A stretch of 64,000 nucleotides of DNA from Guadua angustifolia (lineage: Eukaryota > Streptophyta > Magnoliopsida > Poales > Poaceae). Both the position numbers and the translations under genes were made by a program. The stretch spans positions 42,737,854 to 42,801,853 of the forward strand of contig CM070520.1 in the NCBI GenBank assembly GCA_036346375.1, given 5' to 3'. The notes beneath the pieces were generated by a model, which was not told the DNA's origin, did no database searches, and saw only the letters and a program-made list of their open reading frames with translations. Below are positions 1 to 11,838 of the stretch, one piece after another. Position 1 is the stretch's first letter. Every line of letters begins with the position of its first letter.

Positions 1-3000
1 CGAAATAATAATAAAGTACTTCAAACATGTAGATAAACGAGTTGTACGACCTTATGGTCACCTTACAATAGTTTGCCGCGCAGGCTTACATAAATCAGAG
101 ACATAAGAATTCAACAGCGTAAAATTAAACATCGTGATGATCCATCTTCTGCCACAGGCACCCTGACGAGGCTTGCTCCCTAGTTCCCTGGCTCATCAAC
201 AATCTCCTCCTCCCACACAGGCGCAGACTCTTCCTCTGGTAAATTTTTGTCCGCAAGGGTGAGTACACACCGTACTCAACAAGTCATGCACAGAATGCAG
301 TTCTATTACTATATGCATGGCTTGTTACAAAGGAATGGCTTAATTGGCTATTTTGCATTTCATCAATATTTTAAATTACTGTTTATTTAGATTTAAAGTA
401 GCAAAACCTTAATATAGTAAATTTCTCAATTGTTTTCCACATAAAATTTTGGACACACAGTCCTTAATCAACTTTCATTATTAACTCTGGCACACAGCCT
501 TCCACCCCATTTTATTTTCAAAACTCTACCCCTCAACTGTAATCCCCGAGCTTTGTCCAGTTCCGTGGACTCGGCTATTCGAATAGTTTTGACACTCTGC
601 AGAGGTTGTACACTTTACCCACAAGATACAGTCGCTCACCACACAAGTGATTGACCGTAACAAAGCTTTTCAGAGACTTCAAGCTCAACCTAGGAACCTC
701 TCCGGGTTGCCTTCACTATCACTTCCCTCACTCAGAGCCAAAGTATAGGACAGACGAACACCGTTGGATAGGGCTCAAAGCCGTAGCACAGGCACGCTCC
801 CCCGTACAATTACCCCCGTGTAACTGCCACCCTGAGGTATCAAAGGTGAGATATCAGAATCCTACTAAACTAGGTTTTCCCATTCAGACATGTGGTTGTA
901 CGAGTGACTCAGGTCAAAGGCTTGCAAGGTGAAGTCCTTAACTAACCAAGGCAAGACATCATTCTCTCAAAATTGGCACACAGCCCTCACAACACTCAAC
1001 CCTTCCAAATGCCACGAAGGCCCACCTGGCACACGGCCTCGGTCCACTTGCCTCAGTCTAAATCAATTTCCACCCCAAGTTGTTTAATGGTGCAACACAT
1101 GCCCGTAATCATCCTACATGTAGAACCACACAGGCCTCTACGCTCCAATATCATTACCAACAACATTCCACCTTTTATCAAAATGCATTCACTATTCCTT
1201 TAGTTAATGTTGCTTTTGTATTCAAAAAGATTATTCACGTTATATGCATGGCTAAGCAATTATTCATGGTCTAGCCTCCCGTGTTGGCATATTATTACAT
1301 CTAACAAATATTATCAACTTAGGGCAACAATGAATCATAGCATACAAATATTAGTGACAAGGTGGCAATAATAAGTAGGATGAATAACTATTTCACCCAA
1401 ATTAATTAAATCTATTTTTAATTAAATTAGCATGCATATTTTGAATCAAAATATATTTTCAAAACTTAGGGGCAAAATGGTCAAAGCATGACTTGCCTTC
1501 AAACAGTGGCTGGTCCTGATCCGGAACTTGGTCTTGTGCTGGAAATTCCCCCTCGAAGTTTTCTGGCAATTCAACGTCTACTCCAATAAATAAACACACA
1601 ATAAATATAATTTCCCGAGAGCAAGAGAAACTTTAAAAATAAAATAAAATTCATCAATAAATAGTTCACATTTTTACAAATTTTTACGAACTGGAATCAC
1701 CCAAATCAGAGTTAAAATGCAAAAGTTATAGCGATTACAAGTTTGGAAAATTCAAATAAAAGAAATAACCGAATTGATGGATTTATTTTCCTACTGAAAA
1801 ATGCGGATAAATTCTTCGCCAACACGTGGCAGCACCAGAGCTAGCCACGTCGCCTCGGGTCTACAGACCGGGTTCACGGTTCGACTAGGGTTCACCGTGG
1901 ACTCGGTTCACGGCTGATGTCAGCGACCGTGGGCCCCTCGGTGCGTCGGCCCTTACGGCTCTTATCTTGTGACAAAGGGACCCACTCGTGACGTCACCCG
2001 AACACGACACAGCGGCGACGCCCGCTCTCTGGCTGACACTTGGCATGCAGCCACTGGTCCACGCGGTGCGGAGTTTCCGCCCGTTGGATTCGAATCCAAC
2101 GGTCGGTCCACGCACGGTCAACCAACCCGCCACGCGGCACCATCCAAGCCGTCCGTTGGATCCAACGGACCAGACACAATGCCGCTTCGGAACTCGAGTG
2201 GCTACGTGGCGCGCTTCTACTGGCTAACAGTGCGGCGGAATCTCGCCCGCATGTTCAAAACCTGACGGCTCGGATTGAACGCAGCGACTCTTTGGTTTTT
2301 GCACGGTCACGCGGCATGGATCCGTCCGTTGAAACAAGATCTAATGGCCAGGCTTGGCTTAATCTACAGCCTAAATCGAGCCCTTGGATTTAGATCGAAT
2401 GGACATTATCAAACGTATCTTTAAACGGCTACGTGGACTCACCAAGTGGCTGGATGAAGATCCAACGGCGACGGAGAGTTGCAGGGTTTCGAAGATGAGG
2501 CGGCGGCGCTTGCTACCGGAGTTGGGGAAGATGAAGTAGACGACGGCGTTTCCGAGTGTCTCCGGTGGGATGAAGTGTTCCACACGATGCGGCTTGACAC
2601 GACGGACTCGGGGTGGGTCTCAGGTGCGGCGGTGAGGGTTGGACAGCGGTGGAAAATGGCGAAAACCGAAGCAAAGGAAAGTCCTACTCCGGCAAGAGTT
2701 TCTACGGGCTAGGGAGTGTCTCGGCGCACGCAAGAGGGTGCAATAGGTGTGGAACGGAGAGCTCTTTCCGCGGGGTATTTCACACGTACGGAGATGCCTC
2801 GTAGCGTACAAACCCAGCAGCCAACCAACACAGTAATGGCGACGGCGGCGGCGACCGACTGTTCCCCTCCCACGGCGATGTGGCATTATCTGGAGCATCC
2901 AATGCGGTGCAAACCGACGTCCCTCACCTGATTTCGACGCGGCTCAATCACAGTCGCCAGATGGCTATCCAACGGCTCCGGGCGAGCGACGCTAGGGTTA

Positions 3001-3348
3001 CCCCCCGCTGGACCGAACGGCAGGCACAGTGTTGGGCTTGGCCCAACACTGCTAGGTCGAAATTTTTCAGATTTTTCGAATAAAAACAATTTACAAATTC
3101 AAATTAATTATTTAAAGCTCTAAAAATACCCAAAAAATTCTAGAAAAATTCTAGAAAATATTTCATGGCATTTAGAACTTAAATAAAATATTTTTATTTA
3201 TTTTTGGTAAATACTTTTCTATTATTTAATTATTTAAAAAGAAGGATTAATTTAAATTAAATTCAAATAAATCCAAATAAATCCCAAAAATTCACAAAAA
3301 ATCAAATAACTCCAAAAATTCAAATTAAGCAAATTTTGGGTCGTTACA
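1..3348 (-). mobile_element. LTR-A, partial or solo LTR of a long-LTR retroelement
   Basis: The stretch ends at 3348 with GGGTCGTTACA, so the minus strand starts TGTAACGACCC, a typical LTR start. It aligns by eye with LTR-B (34771-38017) and LTR-C (54699-58311). The 'cttatggtcaccttac' area near 50 matches B near 34930. The 'gatgatccatcttctgcc' area near 135 matches C near 54717. A GC-rich segment (about 1815-3050) is followed by an AT-rich tail. The other end lies outside the window, so I cannot tell a solo LTR from one end of a full element. It abuts the Copia-1 gag remnant and so probably inserted into it. No real protein gene is visible; the short ORFs are chance frames in GC-rich DNA. Confidence 0.7.
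2081..2170. repeat. Two perfect palindromes built on CCGTTGGAT
   Basis: Positions 2081-2102 form a perfect 22-bp palindrome (arms CCGTTGGATTC). Positions 2151-2170 form a perfect 20-bp palindrome, GTCCGTTGGATCCAACGGAC. The word ATCCAACGG recurs in LTR-A near 2462 and 2970, and in LTR-B near 37516. The role is unknown; a protein-binding site in the LTR or chance reuse of a word are both possible. Confidence 0.75.
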
Positions 3349-3356
3349 TTATCCTT

Positions 3357-3992
3357 CTAAACCATCATCACATGATTAGTGCCCTTTTTAATGATTTCTT
3401 TTGCTGTTTTGAGCATCCCATGCAGCTCGGCCAGGGACTTCTCCAGGTTGTTCATATGATAGTTCAAGATGAACGGCTCGAAGTTCGGAGGGAGCGATTG
3501 GAGAATCACATCCGTGGCCAACTCTTGGTTTAGTTCAAAATTGAGTTTTTCTAGGCTTTCAATGTAACTAATCATCTTGATCACATGAGGACTAACGGCT
3601 CCACCTTACGCGACTTGCGCATAAGCGGGGCTTTGGATATTGAATATCTTTCACCCTAGCTTGGTTCTCAAACATGCTCTTGAGGCCCTCGATCATATCG
3701 TAGGCATCGGATGACTCATATTATACGAAGCTCGAGTTCATCGTAGCAAGCATGAGACAGCTAACATCAAGTGAGTCATTAGTGTGCTTCTCATAAGCAC
3801 GCCTATCAGCAGCAGAGGCATTATCAGGCAGTTCTTAGGATAGGGCTCCTCTAGAACATATTCCTTTTTCTCTTGCTTGAGAACAATTCTCAAGTTACGA
3901 TACCAATCCATAAAATTCGTCCTGGAGAGTTTCTCTCTCTCCAGAACCGACCGCAAGTTAAAACCATTTGTGTTAACAGCATTAGGTGTCAT
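3357..3992 (-). pseudogene. Copia-1 gag (UBN2-type) remnant
   Basis: Read on the minus strand, 3992-3738 begins MTPNAVNTNGFNL and continues with a Copia gag N-terminus (around EREKLSRTNFMDWYRNLR). The next part, in another frame, contains DSLDVSCLMLATMNS and AYDMIEGLKSMF. The segment 3584-3357 contains ELATDVILQSLPPNFEPFIL, KSLAELHGMLKTAKE and KKGTNHVMMV. These are hallmark blocks of the gag polyprotein of grass Copia elements, which packages element RNA. At least one frameshift and an in-frame stop separate the pieces, and the zinc knuckle and pol are absent because LTR-A starts at 3348. The ATG at 3992 is preceded by the leader and primer site at 5357, which fits a minus-strand element. It is non-functional. 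Confidence 0.85.
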
Positions 3993-5356
3993 CTACAACA
4001 GAAATAAGCAAAGTTTCAGCACTATGTTCATGTTAATCTTCTATTAAACAAATTTAATAAAAGATGCTCCTACTAAGACCACTTTCCCTCTGGCAATCTC
4101 AATAGGACAAGATCCATATTCACTAAAGTTCGGGTGAGACTTGTCTGCACCGCTTGAACCTAGTGACATAGGTAGGCAACACCTTGCCAATCACATCATA
4201 TGTAATTCTTGCTTGTTGGGGTGGCATCATATGCCTCGGCTCCCAACCCGATGCCCCGAAGTCCCAAATCCTATTTGGATTACTCAGATAAGAAAACCAA
4301 TACTATGCATGTGAGTGCACGGGTTAGGCTACACTCACCCTATTGAACAAGGAAGAGGACGGCACCCTTGACTTGTCAGAAGCTTATCTGTCAACGTACA
4401 ACACAATAGGCGCAGCTATTGGAAGGGCATCTAACTTTTAATTTTTGGAGGGAAACTATTCAATCAGGTTACCATATTAACCACATATGATGTGAAAGAA
4501 TAGCAAAGTAAGGTAAAGCATCACAGATAATCACATTAAACTGTGAACTAGTATGGCCCATGACATGGCGATCACTATCTCCATGACCATCCTTGTCCAC
4601 CGGGCCACCAAGGTTGAAGCCTTCATAATTTTGTACTATACTACTACACCCAGCAGCTAGATACAAAATTACATGAGGATTCATAGCATCACATGCCGCA
4701 CGCAGGCCGTTATACAACAATGGACAGCCTTCAGCTGCAATTAACCATGACACGCAGGTCATGAAAATAACAACATGCATCACATACACAAAGGGTCCAT
4801 ACTATTCACATCATTCCCTGCAAAAACAAGTTAGGCGTAGGATCGTATTCTAGCGCATGATGTGAACCAGTTTTAGATTAATATTCAGTCTGCATTCACG
4901 GCGGTTTGGCTTGCCGATAAGCGGACTGGGGTTCGAAGAGGCGAGAGCCCCTCGCGGTGTGAGCGGCGCCGCGAATGGCTGTGGGGCGTAGATCATATCT
5001 CTGGCGCTATGAAAATTCCAATCTGGCTAATCATATCAAGCTGATTGCCGAGTTATCAGTATGCCTCGATTTTCATAAGACCGATCATATCGATCTAGTG
5101 CGCGAGGTCCCCTTGAGAAGACAGCAACAACATGCGATCTCGATCTGTTCGGCGCGCGCGCATCCCAGATGGTGTTACCAGCCGGTAGGGGATTTGAGCG
5201 GCTTGAATATGAAAGGAAACAAACTAATCTTTTTGATCGCGTGGAGCTATCAACTCAAACCTATACCCCAAAACTACCGATTGATCCAATCAACCCATGA
5301 ATAACAGCCACATATCACTATATGCGCCTGATCTAGATCCAATACAACACATGATT
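3993..5356 (-). other. Copia-1 untranslated leader
   Basis: This stretch between the primer site and the gag start has no frame resembling a protein. It is most simply the leader (5' UTR) of Copia-1. The ORFs at 4469-4789 and 4975-5304 show no family motifs and I treat them as chance. The leader is long (about 1.36 kb), so a small unrecognised insertion inside it cannot be excluded. Confidence 0.55.
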
Positions 5357-5370
5357 GGCTCTGATACCAC
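5357..5370 (-). other. Copia-1 primer-binding site (tRNA-iMet)
   Basis: The minus strand reads GTGGTATCAGAGCC. TGGTATCAGAGC is the standard plant retroelement primer site complementary to the 3' end of initiator-Met tRNA. It fixes the LTR/internal boundary and the minus orientation. Confidence 0.85.
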
Positions 5371-5423
5371 TAAAGGGGACGTGGAGGCTACGCTAGCATG
5401 AATTCAAAATTTTCTACCGCGAA
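5371..5423 (-). mobile_element. Copia-1 5' LTR, U5 end fragment
   Basis: These 53 bp between the primer site and the inserted element T are the 3' tail of the Copia-1 LTR; the rest lies at 28439-29877. The last five bases, GCGAA (5419-5423), are repeated at 28439-28443 as the target duplication of T. Confidence 0.7.
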
Positions 5424-6394
5424 TGTAACACCCCGGCGCCAAGCGCACCGCGAATGCCACCAAAAACTCCAAATACAAACGACACATCTACGAAAAGACT
5501 GAAACTGAATTTAATCACTAAACTCTTAACTGGCCTAAGAAAAACTAAGTCACCGAAATTTACAAAATTTCGGCATGACCTCTCTAGAATAGAGGACATC
5601 CACTCAGCAGACAGAAAACATGCAGATAATATGATATAATTCTAGCAGGTCCTTAGTTAACCAATCACACATCCAATAGATGGTAATAAACTCCACCACG
5701 ACTAACAGCCCATTACAACTTTATTAATTACAGCCAGACTTTACAAGTTAATTTAAATGAGGTAGTGACTGAAGTCGTGCACGTGTTACTACTCCCATCC
5801 CGGCGAGTCAGCTTCAAGGTACCTAAAACAAGAAACAACAAGCGTGAGTCCAAGACTCAACCAAAGTACCTAAGCGTAACAATTCTAGTTTATCGTAAGT
5901 AAAACAAGAACTTGACCATAAGAGCAAGTAATACAAAGGAAGCAACATCCAAAAAAAATACGCATTTGTACCCATTTACAACAAAACTTGACTAAACCAA
6001 ATTTCATCGCAATTAAGTAATAAACTTGATAATAAAACCATTCAACGCCAAAGAAACATTACTGGACTCTAAATCCAACGTCTCCCGACTTAACTACCTC
6101 TTGTTGCAACTCAAACCATTTTCATCAATTGAATTTGAGTTCATAACTCGACTTCACTCCCCGATATTCATACAACATAATTAGCAAGACAAGGAAAAAC
6201 GCTAATTCATCAAATTCAATTCAATCTCCCCGTTTTGGGTTGAGTCCACGAATCAACCTCCAATTACCACAATCACCATCCAATTGACACACCATTTACC
6301 ACAACACTCATTATGAAAGATGCAATGCACATGAATGCTCATTTCCATGCACGTCACGAAGTCGCCGGTGCCCACCGTCGGTGTGCACCCTCGC

Positions 6395-6500
6395 CCTTCC
6401 ATCCCGTAGATGGAAGGTGCCTCTCTTCTTGTCTCGCTCCCATTCACCTCGATGAATGGGACTACGAGGTAGGACTTTTGTGTTCACTACGTGTGAACAC
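6395..6500. repeat. Three-hairpin block, copy 1 (T 3' LTR)
   Basis: Three stem-loops occur in about 106 bp. CCTTCCATC/GATGGAAGG (6395-6417) has a 5-nt loop. TCCCATTCA/TGAATGGGA (6438-6461) has a 6-nt loop. GTGTTCAC/GTGAACAC (6480-6500) has a 5-nt loop. Other copies are at 12807-12913, 49959-50065 and 51864-51966. Confidence 0.85.
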
Positions 6501-7993
6501 AGATGCCCGCATCAGTATGGGTCGCCTCTTCCATTATGAATGCACAAATGCCATTTTCATGAATGAAATGCAACTTTTCATTCAATGCATACACAAACAT
6601 ATCATATCCACATACACATACACACATAGCCAATTCTCACATTCCTAAGTCACTAGCGGTAATTGTACAAGCAGATTCAACCATAAGGCATGGCAACTCA
6701 TGACAGCATTTCTGTCATGCAACCACATCCTACGGCCACCGAACCATGTTCACACAATACACTTGCAGTTGAATGCTCACGTATACTATCTTTATAAAGG
6801 ACTTAACCGTTTGAACCAAACCCATGTTAGTCCCAATCACTCGAACAATCTACTCACTATAATCAACCTTACAAAAAGCTCGATCTCACTTAGAGTTCAT
6901 CTAATTAATAGAGCAACAATTAAACTAAGGAGCATCACATATGAACACACATCCACACTCAATAACACGGTGTAGTTGCATCAACTCCCTTAAACTTTTA
7001 ATCATCATAGACATTTTCATAAGAGGGAGCACTTTCTAGTTATAGCCAAGCAAGGCTTACCTCTTTGCGTATGCATCGACAATTACTTACGCTAAAAGCA
7101 AACAATCGTTTAATCCTCCTAGCCGCAATCTAGGGTATGCACTTGCCTTTAACTTCTCGAACTAGAGTGGCGAGAGGTTGATGCCACACCTGGGGTCACA
7201 TCACCTGCAAATAAATACATTTTATTCAAAACATACCAACAAAACAAACACAAGACTTATATCGACTTCGATCCCACAATCCATTTCCAAACCCGAAAAA
7301 CATAAATCTGCTTAACCGGGATAGCAGCGCTCTAAAGAGCCTAACTCCTAATTGGTTTATCCGAAAAATGGGATCCTTACCTCTATTTAACCATAAGAGG
7401 CTAATCTACAGCTACGACATGGCCACTCATGCGAGAGATGCCACGAAGGCCACCAAATCATACCCTAAAATTCAACCGAAAACTGAGCTCGCTGCAATTT
7501 CCCAACTTCGGGACAAAACTTCCAAATAGCGTAACTATTGATTGGCTCAACGGATTTTCGCGTTCTTGCACTTGAAACGACCATGAGGAGATAAACTACG
7601 CATATGTCACAGCCGCTCGCTCAGCCAACTTACCCTCTGCTCCCAGATCGAAGACGAACAGAGGATACAGATTACCCGACTTACTCTGGACAGCCCTCAC
7701 GAAAAATGCCATAACTTTCAAACGGCTGAACGAAAATTAGCGATTTCGGTCTCTATTGAAAGGTAATTCGATTATCTACAACTTTCGTTATAGCCAAACC
7801 CCCAGGAAACGCTTGCAGAATTTTTCATTAGCAGATCTAACTGAGGACGAAAATCTGCCTGAAGCAGAAATTCCCAACTACTCTAGTCTCTCCATTCCCC
7901 AACCTCCTACATCACAAAAATCAGGATCCTAGCTAAGCAATAGCACAAACACCTTGTATGCAAGCCAAATGGAGGTTCACCACCTAGGGTTTT

Positions 7994-8390
7994 TACCTCA
8001 GATTTCTTGCTCAAGGAGGAAAGGAGGTGGGGAGAGGCTGTGGCGCCACTTCTTCTGCTGAAGTCGCCGGAGCTGGGAGAGGCTCGGTGGCCACCACCAA
8101 GGGCGGCAGGGCGCCGCCACCAGTGCTGCAGGCGCGCCGGCCACCAGGCTGCCGATCTTTGCTCTCGTCTTCTTGCTTCTGCCGGAGAGGAGGAAAGGGA
8201 GAAGGGCGCCGCAGGAGGGAGTCCAGGAGGCGCCGATGGGAGGGATCTTGGAGGAGTCGGCATGTGCTTGCTTTGGGGTCGGCAGGGGCTTGTGCAGGAG
8301 CCGGATGGGGTCGGCATGATTTGGGGAGAAAAGAAAAGAGCCAGGCCCCCCCAAGCCAATCTCAACCACACATACTAGGAGAAGAGATAT
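7994..8390 (-). other. GC-rich leader-like segment with 5' splice-site-like sequence (T 3' LTR)
   Basis: This sharply GC-rich segment lies in an otherwise AT-rich LTR. On the minus strand it ends TCTGAG followed by GTAAAAACC at 7999-7994, a good 5' splice site. Overlapping ORFs in several frames (for example 7998-8444 minus and 8027-8476 plus) have low-complexity Pro/Ser/Arg products and no family motif, so I do not call a protein. The likely role is a transcribed leader (R/U5). Confidence 0.5.
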
Positions 8391-8693
8391 TAGGTGAGGG
8401 AGGGGAAATTCCCCAAAAGCCCCTCCAAAAACCAAAAAATCCAAATTTTAATTATCAGTCTGAATCAAACTACTAAATTCTTAGCGAAACGACAATTGTC
8501 GGGATAGACAACTTGTCATAAAAACTAAATAGCTCAGAGAAAACAACCATTCCGATAAGTATTTCACGGAAAAACTCAAAACCTTTACTAAAAGCAGCGA
8601 AAATAAATATTTTCTCCCGATACAAATCCTGAATCACGCAGGTGGAATAATTACTGGCCGAAAACCCTAGCAACAAAGATTGGCGGTATTACA

Positions 8694-8710
8694 CTCTTCC
8701 CCCCTTTAAC
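8694..8710 (-). other. Element T polypurine tract
   Basis: The minus strand reads GTTAAAGGGGGGAAGAG directly before the 3' LTR start TGTAATACC. This is the usual position and composition of the plus-strand primer in LTR retrotransposons. Confidence 0.85.
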
Positions 8711-11700
8711 AGAATTCGACCTCGAATTCTGAACACCTCAACACTCACCCACAAGAGAAACAGAAACCGAATTGCCAAAAATCAAAATGTCCATAAAGAA
8801 CAAGCCAGGTACTTCTCACGCCAGAGAAAACTCCACAACTCAAACCACGGCCCTTGCCAAACAAAAGAAGCAAGCAACTGAACTCATTCATCGATCAACA
8901 AATCAACATTCACTCTACTCCTCAACTCGCATGGTACAAACTCGGAAGCCAGGTCTTTCTCAAAGACCAACACTAATCAGACAACTCTTGTTTAACGCCT
9001 CAATTCACAACCTCCAATTAACCAACGATTCTTCCCGGAAGATCATAATACTAACTCCTAACTCAATTCTCATTTCTCTATCCAATTTCACTCACCTAAC
9101 TTAAATCTCCTCTCTAAAACTCCATACCGCAGATCAACCAACTCGTGATGCCAGGAATAACACGAGTCACATTACTGTAATGAGCATCCAACTAATTATC
9201 ATCTAAACACCCAAGCTATCCGATTAAGCAGCTGGGTGCTAAACTTGGATCCCCTACGAACCAAGAAAACACTGATTCCCATCTCTCCTCATTGATTAAC
9301 CTTTCTAACCAAAGATCCACACACACAGAATTCTTTATTCCAACAAGCTTTTAACCAATTTCCGAACACATCATTATTTCTAACCAAGTAACACCGGAAT
9401 TCTCTAGGAATCAAAACACAACTTTTACCTTTTCAACAGTTGCCCTTGGAAACAACAGGATCAAGAATCATTCTCTACTATCGAAATGATTAGCCCCACA
9501 GGGCACCAATCATATTCCCTCATAACACAACATTGCACTTGACCTTCTTTCAAACTTGTCTCATACAACGAGACAACCACTCAAAAAAAGGTTCTGGCCC
9601 GATCCATCCATTTCGATGACCCACATTGAGTCTAACCCATGAATCAGAGGGTTCCAACAACTTAAGAAAATGAAGCATTTAGTGACGGATTCCACCCAGC
9701 CCACCAACAACAAAGTCCCACACAACCTAGGGACAAGGTGATCAAAATGATCCTCCTACAAGGACAGAACCACGACAAGGAACACCTCTCCGTACTCTCC
9801 ACATTAAATCCCTATACCAATAACACTTAACCCCAAATTAGGACTTCATTAAATCCCATCCATATAAGGTTCTCCTTCTTGGAAAATCTTTAAATTACTC
9901 ACACAAAGAACCCGCATCCAATCGAAGACAAAGAGAATCTCGATTCTCTTCCAAAATTAACCATTTTTCTCACTTTGAAATCAAAGCAATGAAATGCACA
10001 ACGAGGGGGACTCAATTGAGAAGAGCAACTTCACGCAAACTTTCTTCAAAGATATCCACAAAGATGAAGAGAACTCCATTCTCTTGACAACACAAACCAC
10101 TTCCACACCTTGAGCCCTAAGGTGGAAAGCTTCACATCGAAAAATCACCCGATTTAAAAAGCAACACAACACACAAATCCTAAAACCAACATTTCAGAAT
10201 AGCAAACCGATCCAGAACCCAACATCTAAACACACCACCAATTTCAAGACTCAACAAAATCCACTTTATTAGCAATGATCACTTATGACTTAATTATAAG
10301 CTTCAACTTTTAAACACATTCGCAAAGATCACTTTCATTTATTTAAGTCCAACTCCAATCAAACTAGGGATACCCATAGATCCCATTTTAGAACTTCCAA
10401 TATTTTCCATTACATCTATTTATTTCCTTTAAATGGCAAGTCTAAGGACTATCGTCACACCATTCCATAAGTATGCATGCTCTCTTCCTCATAATCTTTC
10501 ACCCACTAACTCCACCACTTGGTGAAACACAACTCATATGGTAACTTCTATTGCACACCAAGTAACGCCTTAAACTAAAGGCATACATCCAAATGATTAC
10601 ACTGACAATCCAATTCCATAGGTATTTAAACCTAAGCTCATTTTACATCCCATTATCTCTAAAACTCTTGCACTTCTAACAATACAGGTTTCAATGCTCA
10701 CACCTAGCGCCTTTGGGAAGCCCCAACAAAACTTAGTAAGAATTTGACAACCACTCTTCCTTGGATCACTTTCTCCAGAATTTATCCTTTCGACTAATTA
10801 CATCCACATTCGGAAATGCTATCACCAACCATAAATAAATTCTCCTCCATCAATTCATCAAAGAAAATAGGTTGAAATTTTAACCCAATTAACTTACCAT
10901 CCACAATTCCTATCCGTCAATCATATGACGAACATAAAGATCAACTATCTAAGTTACCAACGATTTAGACAATTGAACCCTATCAACTTATTTAACAAGT
11001 TCCTCCACCAAACTTGTCATAATTTCCCTTCGTAAAAGCCAACCAAAACTTCCAAAGGAGCTCGACTCTCACAAGACTTAGAAAATGACAGGACTCAAGC
11101 CTGGCCATTCAACAGCTCTCCAAACCAATCATCAAACTCCAAAATTCCACAAAGGAAAGGAGTTACACAAATCGATTCACGGAACGGAAAAGCGATTCGA
11201 TCGAATAACACTTTTTCTTTTAAAGCCCCAAATCCAAAACTCCAAATTGAAGAGCGACAACACGAAAATTCCATGCCTTTCCCCGCCATCAACCAACGAG
11301 GCACAACAACAAAACCCCTTTTTTTCTTTGACTTAAATCCAAAAGGACCACATGAGTCAAAGCCCGGAAAACCTACTCCATCAATGCTCCCACCTACAGC
11401 AGAAGTACAACAACTTCTTATAAACTGAGAGAACGACCAACACAGCTACACGACAAGGCCAAATCTCTTCGGCACAAGGAGTCCCACCGACCCCACAAAA
11501 CAATTCACTACATCGAAATCATAGCCATCAATGATATCATAGCCTCAACAAGATTAACACATAACATTTCAACAAATATCAATATAGCATAAATCTCAAA
11601 AGGACGTTGTAACACAATACAACGATATCCCATCCCCTTCCTACTGTGCATTAGAGTGTGTCAGTTTTAAATCAATTAACCATTCTACGTCAAGTTTTAT

Positions 11701-11820
11701 GGTTATCGCCCTAGGGCCACATTTTAAAGATTCAACCTAAACCATGTTCCTACCTTCACACAACAACATTTTAAATTCATTCTAGAATTACTCACTACAT
11801 TCAAACACCACGGACCTGAA
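8711..11820 (-). other. Element T internal region, non-coding
   Basis: About 3.1 kb lies between the polypurine tract and primer site. No gag, protease, RT, RNase H or integrase motif is visible in any frame, and the ORFs present (8772-9104, 11085-11336 and others) are short and low in complexity. The plus strand is visibly poor in G and rich in A, C and T, a strand asymmetry that runs the whole length. This is the pattern of a LARD-type non-autonomous element or of a very decayed pol. A trace of the end of pol may remain just before the polypurine tract (minus GAATTCGAGGTCGAATTC), but I cannot prove it. Confidence 0.7.
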
Positions 11821-11838
11821 GCCCGCTCTGATACCAAC
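11821..11838 (-). other. Element T primer-binding site (tRNA-iMet)
   Basis: The minus strand reads GTTGGTATCAGAGCGGGC immediately after the 5' LTR end (...GGGGTGTTACA). It is complementary to initiator-Met tRNA and intact. Confidence 0.9.

Larger units (their letters stand above)
5424..8693 (-). repeat. Element T, 3' LTR (intact)
   Basis: It is 3270 bp, from TGTAACACC to GTATTACA in plus orientation, and is near-identical over long stretches to the other LTR. It holds the three-hairpin block (6395-6500), the uninterrupted site homologous to the CACTA-1 insertion point (around 7441), and a GC-rich leader-like segment with a splice-donor-like site (7994-8390). Confidence 0.92.

Noticed and set aside
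4469..5304. ORFs of 106 and 109 codons upstream of Copia-1 gag
   Set aside because: No family motif; they lie between a primer-binding site and gag, so leader sequence is the better reading.
7907..8476. Overlapping ORFs of about 120-155 codons on both strands in the T LTR
   Set aside because: GC-rich low-complexity DNA opens several frames at once; no frame is shared cleanly with the second LTR or with D and E.
5424..11838. A tandem segmental duplication covering 5424-8693 and 11839-13842
   Set aside because: The 5-bp TSD, the primer site and the polypurine tract show that they are the two LTRs of one retroelement.
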